Shown in pieces: positions 59,228 to 64,000 of a stretch of 64,000 bases of DNA (positions are counted from its first letter, which is position 1; each line of letters starts with the position of its first letter). Location of the stretch: positions 8,723 through 72,722 of the forward strand of contig PCWT01000016.1 in assembly GCA_002796245.1 (NCBI GenBank). The letters run 5' to 3'. The DNA is from Gammaproteobacteria bacterium CG11_big_fil_rev_8_21_14_0_20_46_22. Its GTDB lineage: Bacteria; Pseudomonadota; Gammaproteobacteria; UBA12402. The notes under the pieces are model-generated. The model did not search any database, was not told the origin of the DNA, and was given only the letters and a program-made list of their open reading frames with translations. Position numbers and translations under genes: made by a program.

Positions 59228-62023
59228 ATGCCTAATAAAAAAAGACAACAAACAACAAAGCCAACCAATGAGGCGTTAAGTGTTGATAAAGCAAAACGCG
59301 CTTATCACTTACCACCCTCAGTTTTGACGCATTTACCGTGGGTTGAGTTTGACGATTCAACCGATACGGTTTTATTACAAGACACAACCGTGGGTGCGGC
59401 GTTTGATATTAGTTTAGTTGCAAGCGAAGCGAAGCCTGAGCGGTTTTTGATGCAATTACGCGATGGACTACAAGGGATTTTCCAAGATACGTTCCCACAG
59501 TATCGAGATGAAGAATCACCGTGGATTTTGCAATTTTATGTGCAAGATGAAAACTCAATGGCTTATCTCTATCAGTCCATTACTGATTACATTAAACCGA
59601 CAGCACAAGATAGTCCGTTTAAAGAAACGTATTTAGGCATCATGAAAGACTACTGTGAATGGCTATCTCGCGCAGGTGGGGTTTTTTACGATGATAAAGT
59701 CACTGACAGTGATTTTCAGGGTGGACAACGTAAAGTGCGTGTCGTGTTTTATCGTCAATACGATAAAAAAATGACATTACGACGTGGCCGAGCGGCATTG
59801 CAAGATTTAAACTTCGTTGCCACAAGTTTTATGTCAAAGCTCAAAGGTGTTGGCATTGAAGCTAAGCGGCTAAATGGTCGTGCTTTTAGAGATTGGCTCA
59901 TTCGATGGTTCAATCCGAACCCTAGCATAACCAAAGGCAATGTTGATCGTTTGCTTGAGTTAATACCGTATCCTGAAAAGCCCGAAGAACAACCTTTTGG
60001 CTATGACTTTGCCGAACAACTCTTTTACTCAGTGCCTGAGTCCAATGAAGAAGATGGTGTTTGGTATTTTGACGAATTGCCACACCGTTATATTGGTATT
60101 CAGCATTTAAGCAAAGTCCCTGACGTTGGCCATTTAACACGAGATCGCGCATTCGGTAATTTTCGCTATGGTCTTTTTGATAATTTCCCGGAGGGTGCAA
60201 CGTTTGTTCTGACTGTGGTGATTCAATCACAAGAAATTGTGAAAAATCACTTAGAACGTATCGAAGAAGGTGCAAGGAAAAGTAATTCGACCGCCGCAAC
60301 TATTACGTTTGAAGATTGCCAACTGGCTAAAACGGCTATTGAAAAAAGCAATTTTCTTTTTCCGGCTGTAATGGGCGTGTACTTACGTGGTAACGACCTT
60401 GAAGATTTAGCCGAAAAAGAAACTGACCTAGAGTCGTTGCTTATTAATAATGGTTTTCATGTCTTAAAAGGCGATCATGATTTAGTGCCGATACACAGCT
60501 ATTTAAGCAATATGCCTTTTTGTTATAACTACCAGTTTGACAAAAAGAATCTATATCGTAGTGGCTATGTATTCGGTAAACAACTTGCGAACCTATTGCC
60601 ACTGTATGGTCGTGAGCGTGGTACAAACCATCCACTGCTACAATTTTTAAATCGTGGCGGTGAAAGCTTTTGTACCGATGTATTTAATCCTGACGATAAA
60701 GACCAGAATAGCCATTTATTGCTATTAGGCTCAACAGGCTCGGGTAAATCAGCTACGAGCACTGACTTGTTAATCAAAACGATGGGAACCTATCGACCTT
60801 ATTTGGTGATGGTCGATGCGGGTAATTCCTTTCACCTGCTTAAAGACTTTTTTGCTGAGGAAGGGTTATCGGTTCATCACGTTGCAGTGACATTAGATAA
60901 TCCGCCGATCTTAAATCCGTTTGTCGATAGTGAAAAAATGCTCGCTCAAATTGATGCGATGAATGGCTCACTATCAAAACAAGCGCTTGAACAGTTAGAG
61001 TCGCGTTTAGCCGAAGATTTTGAGGAAGCCGATCATCGTCAAGCGCAAAAAAAGGCAGCACAAGACAACGATGAGGATGCAGTTCAAACACGCGATTACA
61101 TGGGCGAAATGGCACTTGCCGCGCAGCTCATGATCACAGGTGGTGAGAAGAAAGAGCAAGAAGCGATGACGCGCCAAGATCGTATGTTGATCTTAGATGC
61201 ACTCGTGCGTGCTGCACGATATGCAAAAGCCGAAGGCTACGATCAAATGCTCCCTGAAGATGTCGTCAAAGCATTGCGTAATATGGCTGTTGAGCTGGAA
61301 AAAGCCCAACAAGAACCAGAAAAACAAACAAAACTACGTTTAATGGCCGATAGCATGGCGTTTTTCACAAAAGATACCATTGCCAACTTGGTTTTTAACC
61401 AACGCGGTAAAGCATGGCCAAATGCCGATGTTACCTTGTTTGAACAGGGCTTATTCAAAGACGAAGGCTACGAAGCACACAATGCGTTAGCGTTCATGGG
61501 TTTGATGAGTCGGACGATGGCCAAAGCGGAAGAACGTCAGTTTGAAGAACGTTTCACGCTCTTTTTCGGTGATGAAATCCATACGATTACCAAAAATTTA
61601 CTGACGGTGGTGTATTTAACGAAATGCGCCAAGATGTCACGTAAATTTGGGTTATGGTTATGGCTCGCTACGCAAAACGTTGCTGACTTTCCGAAAGAAG
61701 CGCGAAAAATCCTCAGTATGATGGAAACTTGGATTTGCTTAGGGATGAGTGAAGCCGAGATGAAATCGGTGGAAGAATTTAGAAAGCTTTCAGAGGAAGA
61801 ACGCGAACTATTTCGTTCTGTTCGTAAAGCCAGTAGGAAATACGTCGAAGGCGTACTACTTTCAAATAGAGTTAAAGCACTATTTCGTAATGTACCACCG
61901 CGTTTAAGTCTTGCATTAGCCATGACAGAAAAACACGAAAAAGCGGAACGCCGACAGCTCATGGAACAGCACAATATTTCAGAACTTGAAGCGGCTAAAT
62001 TAGTTGCAAAAAGTATGGAATAA
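59228..62023 (+). CDS. traC: TIGR03744-family VirB4/TraC-like conjugative ATPase
   Basis: A 931-residue ATPase: N-terminal TraC domain (FDDSTDTVLLQDTTVGAAFD), Walker A LLGSTGSGKSATS (residues ~498-507), FGDEIHTI as Walker B (~residue 778), and LWLWLATQNVADFPKEARKI after it. A ~100-residue charged insertion (EEADHRQAQKKAAQDNDEDA) lies in the ATPase domain. It powers pilus assembly and substrate transfer. GAGGTCATATT precedes the ATG. Confidence 0.94.
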   Translation: MPNKKRQQTTKPTNEALSVDKAKRAYHLPPSVLTHLPWVEFDDSTDTVLLQDTTVGAAFDISLVASEAKPERFLMQLRDGLQGIFQDTFPQYRDEESPWILQFYVQDENSMAYLYQSITDYIKPTAQDSPFKETYLGIMKDYCEWLSRAGGVFYDDKVTDSDFQGGQRKVRVVFYRQYDKKMTLRRGRAALQDLNFVATSFMSKLKGVGIEAKRLNGRAFRDWLIRWFNPNPSITKGNVDRLLELIPYPEKPEEQPFGYDFAEQLFYSVPESNEEDGVWYFDELPHRYIGIQHLSKVPDVGHLTRDRAFGNFRYGLFDNFPEGATFVLTVVIQSQEIVKNHLERIEEGARKSNSTAATITFEDCQLAKTAIEKSNFLFPAVMGVYLRGNDLEDLAEKETDLESLLINNGFHVLKGDHDLVPIHSYLSNMPFCYNYQFDKKNLYRSGYVFGKQLANLLPLYGRERGTNHPLLQFLNRGGESFCTDVFNPDDKDQNSHLLLLGSTGSGKSATSTDLLIKTMGTYRPYLVMVDAGNSFHLLKDFFAEEGLSVHHVAVTLDNPPILNPFVDSEKMLAQIDAMNGSLSKQALEQLESRLAEDFEEADHRQAQKKAAQDNDEDAVQTRDYMGEMALAAQLMITGGEKKEQEAMTRQDRMLILDALVRAARYAKAEGYDQMLPEDVVKALRNMAVELEKAQQEPEKQTKLRLMADSMAFFTKDTIANLVFNQRGKAWPNADVTLFEQGLFKDEGYEAHNALAFMGLMSRTMAKAEERQFEERFTLFFGDEIHTITKNLLTVVYLTKCAKMSRKFGLWLWLATQNVADFPKEARKILSMMETWICLGMSEAEMKSVEEFRKLSEEERELFRSVRKASRKYVEGVLLSNRVKALFRNVPPRLSLALAMTEKHEKAERRQLMEQHNISELEAAKLVAKSME

Positions 62024-62036
62024 AAACTTAATAATA

Positions 62037-62116
62037 AGCCGGATGAATGTTATCCCCGTCGATTTAACATCAAGTAGCAGATTGATGACTTTTAATCTAT
62101 TGCGCTACATCCGGCT
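62037..62116. repeat. nested inverted-repeat element after traC
   Basis: Outer arms AGCCGGATG (62037-62045) and CATCCGGCT (62108-62116) are perfect. Inside, GTAGC (62074-62078) pairs with GCTAC (62104-62108, sharing one base with the outer arm) and AGATT (62079-62083) with AATCT (62094-62098). This ~80-nt structure fills the gap after traC. It lacks a T tract, so it is not a simple terminator. Confidence 0.6.
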
Positions 62117-62172
62117 CATTATTTAGGCATCAAAGCTATCCTATTTTAATTACTACGCTAAGGCAAGTCATT

Positions 62173-62346
62173 ATGCGATTGAATGATCTTACTGGAAAGA
62201 CATGGGCAAAGTTGTCAAAAAGCACTTGGATTACACAAAGCCTGCTGGCTTGGAGTGAACGAGTACCTTTACAGCTAAATTCTCATTTCATTATTAAAAA
62301 ACAACGCAAAAAAAGGAGTCGCTATGAGTTATCGAGCACTCGATGA
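62173..62346 (+). CDS. small protein resembling the N-terminus of ICE DNA methylases
   Basis: A 57-residue frame starting MRLNDLTGKTWAKLSKSTWI, with a basic C-terminus. The LTGKxWxKxSxSxW pattern resembles the lead-in of N4/N6 DNA methylase genes of mobile elements, so it may be a detached N-terminal part of the next gene, which it overlaps by 23 bases. AAGGCAAG precedes the ATG. Confidence 0.45.
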   Translation: MRLNDLTGKTWAKLSKSTWITQSLLAWSERVPLQLNSHFIIKKQRKKRSRYELSSTR

Positions 62347-62929
62347 AACACGGGTTAAGCTCATTGAATTATTAACCCGAAAAAACCAATGTGTTTTTGA
62401 CCCTTTGTTACAGCATGGCGATACACTTAAGGCTGCTTTATTTAGTGAACGTCAGTTTATCGGTATCGGTCAAACACGGGAAGAATGCGATAAAGCAATT
62501 GACTATTTAGATCAGCAACAACGCTCTGGCCAATATAATCTGCTTAATCAGCAAAGTGATAATGCGTTTGAACAAATTAACTATGAGAGTGTTGATTTAT
62601 TATTAACTGAAATACCATTATTTGATTTTAAGTTAGGTGATTTTCATTATCAAAATCAACTGAATGAATTAAATGAATTATTATTTCTTTATGCTGAGAA
62701 ACTAAAGCCAAAAGCCCATATGGCCTTGATCGTTGCCGACCAACGCTACCAAGGTCAATACTATTGTCGTCATGCAGACATGATTCAATTACTTAATAAG
62801 AACGTATTTTTATTACAGGGCTTAATTAACGTCATTCAAGATAGTCAAGCCCTAAAATCATACGGGTATCCCAGCACGTATGTTCCAAACATTATTAACG
62901 AATTTGTGATTATCGCACGTAAGCGATAA
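62324..62929 (+). CDS. degenerate DNA-methylase-like protein
   Basis: A 201-residue protein of methyltransferase fold. VFDPLLQHGDTLKAALFSER followed by QFIGIG corresponds to the AdoMet motif (DPFxGSGTTxxAA...FIGIE), but the glycines are largely lost. The catalytic (D/N/S)PP(Y/F) motif appears as LTEIPLFDF, so activity is doubtful. AAGGAG precedes the ATG. It occupies the place of TIGR03757 in related ICEs and may have become a DNA-binding accessory. Confidence 0.65.
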   Translation: MSYRALDETRVKLIELLTRKNQCVFDPLLQHGDTLKAALFSERQFIGIGQTREECDKAIDYLDQQQRSGQYNLLNQQSDNAFEQINYESVDLLLTEIPLFDFKLGDFHYQNQLNELNELLFLYAEKLKPKAHMALIVADQRYQGQYYCRHADMIQLLNKNVFLLQGLINVIQDSQALKSYGYPSTYVPNIINEFVIIARKR

Positions 62930-62959
62930 GAATCATTAACACTTAACTCAGGTGAGCTT

Positions 62960-63961
62960 ATGAACGCATTTAAAAAAATGACTGCGGGCATAGTATTAGG
63001 TTTAGCTTGTTTACTGCCGACCTATAGTGCTTTTGCTAGCGATACCATTAACTCTGTCAATGTCATTGAAGGTACACTCAAGGGTGTGCCAAAGTGCATG
63101 CATTACAAAATTGTTGGCCTATGTTTTTGGCTTAAATGCTCAACGTTTGAATGTCACGTTGAAACAACGCTAAAAATAGATCAATACCTGCCGGATGCCG
63201 TCGTGAGTGTTTACACACAGCACGACAATAACCCGTGGTGGTTTGCCCAACATATTGAAGACCCTGCATTTTATAAAATGGGTCAAATGCAAATGAGTCA
63301 TTTAAGTGATTTTAAACTGGGTTCAGGTGGCGATGAAAACGATAACTCGCCACGCGATATTAACAACAAATTCCATGAGGTTGATATTATCGGTAATCCT
63401 GCACTGGCTATTTTAAGCGGTTATGATGTGATGTTGCCCAGTGCGGCAACGCCTTATACACCTTACTACTCGTCCTTAATGGATGCCTATGCGTGGCGTT
63501 TCCCTGCACTAGAGCGATTTTATCCCGGTAGCCTAATTCCAGGCTTGCATGATGTAGGCACATTGGTGATTCATGATTGGGGTTCAGTTTATCCGCGAAA
63601 CGGTTACGTTAATCAACCCGATGATGCCAAAGCGGCGGCGGTTAATGCACTGAGAGCTTCAACGATTATTACAGCGATTGGGCAGCCACACGTCTATATG
63701 CCTCTGTCTAATAGTTGCGGCAGTCATTGTAAAGCGTACCCGGTAAAAGAAAACAGCAAAGATGCACAGTTTCAAATGATTTACCCAAAAACCGAAGATC
63801 AATGCACGGTCTTTGGTGGTAGTGATATTACGAGTGCAACACCTTGGGAAGCTGATGCTTCAACAAAAGGACACAACCGCTATGTATGGATACTTTGGCG
63901 GCACTATCACGGTTGTATACCCGATCACGGCGCAAAGTATTTGGGTTCAGTTAACTTTTAA
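62960..63961 (+). CDS. TIGR03756-family TraU-like ICE protein
   Basis: A 333-residue periplasmic protein with a signal peptide (ending AFASDT). It has the TraU-like cysteine pattern (VPKCMHYKIVGLCFWLKCST, FECHVET, NSCGSHCKAY, EDQCTVFG, YHGCIPDHG) and WFAQHIEDPAFYKMGQMQMS. TraU proteins are required for mating-pair stabilisation and DNA transfer. AGGTGAGCTT precedes the ATG. The next expected gene, TIGR03755, would start beyond the window. Confidence 0.9.
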   Translation: MNAFKKMTAGIVLGLACLLPTYSAFASDTINSVNVIEGTLKGVPKCMHYKIVGLCFWLKCSTFECHVETTLKIDQYLPDAVVSVYTQHDNNPWWFAQHIEDPAFYKMGQMQMSHLSDFKLGSGGDENDNSPRDINNKFHEVDIIGNPALAILSGYDVMLPSAATPYTPYYSSLMDAYAWRFPALERFYPGSLIPGLHDVGTLVIHDWGSVYPRNGYVNQPDDAKAAAVNALRASTIITAIGQPHVYMPLSNSCGSHCKAYPVKENSKDAQFQMIYPKTEDQCTVFGGSDITSATPWEADASTKGHNRYVWILWRHYHGCIPDHGAKYLGSVNF

Positions 63962-64000
63962 ATAACACCTTTCCGAACTTACACACGTTTTAGGTTTTTG

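Noticed and set aside
61537-61974. 145-codon minus-strand frame
   Set aside because: Antisense to the conserved ATPase domain of the VirB4-like gene, Ser-rich and without a ribosome site.
62037-62116. Integron attC site
   Set aside because: The nested arms look similar in plan, but the ends lack the RYYYAAC/GTTRRRY core, and no integrase or cassette array is seen.
1-64000. Integrase, attachment repeats, tRNA or rRNA genes
   Set aside because: None could be supported on either strand; element ends cannot be placed from this window.

Overview
This looks like a mobile, accessory region of a moderately AT-rich gammaproteobacterium, most plausibly a Legionellales relative. The reasons are two csrA-like genes inside an integrative conjugative element (ICE), S24-type repressors beside them, and a genomic-island (G-type, PFGI-1/ICEHin1056-like) type IV secretion operon. 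That combination is known from Legionella genomic-island T4SS elements. I see no integrase, attachment site, relaxase, tRNA or rRNA in the window, so the element's limits lie outside or cannot be seen.

Region 1 (1-17.1 kb) is a metal and redox defence block. It holds a pentapeptide-repeat protein, then a bufferin operon (bufABC: DUF2282 peptide, DUF692 and DUF2063 enzymes) with a DoxX gene divergent from a TetR regulator. A seven-gene plus-strand operon follows: TetR, AhpD-like, C92/YiiX-like peptidase, TVP38, mercuric-reductase-like flavoprotein, CDP-alcohol phosphotransferase and DUF547. Next come a MerR-controlled AhpD/merR/merT cluster with a textbook MerR promoter, and a CusCBA-type copper/silver efflux system.

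Region 2 (17.4-25.2 kb) has a methyltransferase and a divergent signalling locus: a hybrid histidine kinase, a PotD-like binding protein without a permease, a membrane pseudokinase with a receiver, and a response regulator. This suggests small-molecule (perhaps polyamine) sensing.

Region 3 (25.2-37.7 kb) is a cargo block with four XRE-type regulators. Two paralogous cassettes each carry an S24 repressor lacking catalytic residues, an undescribed domain and a queuosine-precursor transporter; the domain and transporter are separate genes in one cassette and fused in the other. Around them are a nitrilase-family gene, an amidase, a decayed duplicate of an ICE gene, and an amino-sugar-like locus (NagA-like, HAD, RhaT-like, and an XRE regulator fused to a dead GlcNAc-kinase-like domain).

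Region 4 (37.9-45.4 kb) is the ICE control region. It has a strong promoter feeding a ~300-nt leader that ends in a strong terminator just before csrA, a TetR, a lone receiver, small coiled-coil genes, a POT peptide transporter, a second csrA, a tandem excisionase-like HTH protein, a hairpin-rich gap, a Gp157-like protein and a phage Q-type antiterminator.

Region 5 (45.6-64 kb) is the conjugation operon. It begins with four 12-bp repeats spaced 20 bp within pairs, a consensus promoter and, about 25 bases after its start point, an intrinsic terminator. Another intrinsic terminator lies inside the operon. Together with the Q-like gene just upstream, this suggests that transfer genes are switched on by processive antitermination. 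The gene order PilL, TIGR03759, (L,D-transpeptidase), TIGR03765, TraD, TIGR03747, RAQPRD, TIGR03758, 03745, 03750, 03746, 03749, 03752, 03751, 03744, 03756 matches the G-type T4SS. Two features stand out: an L,D-transpeptidase where a lytic transglycosylase normally sits, and a degenerate DNA-methylase-like gene where TIGR03757 normally sits.
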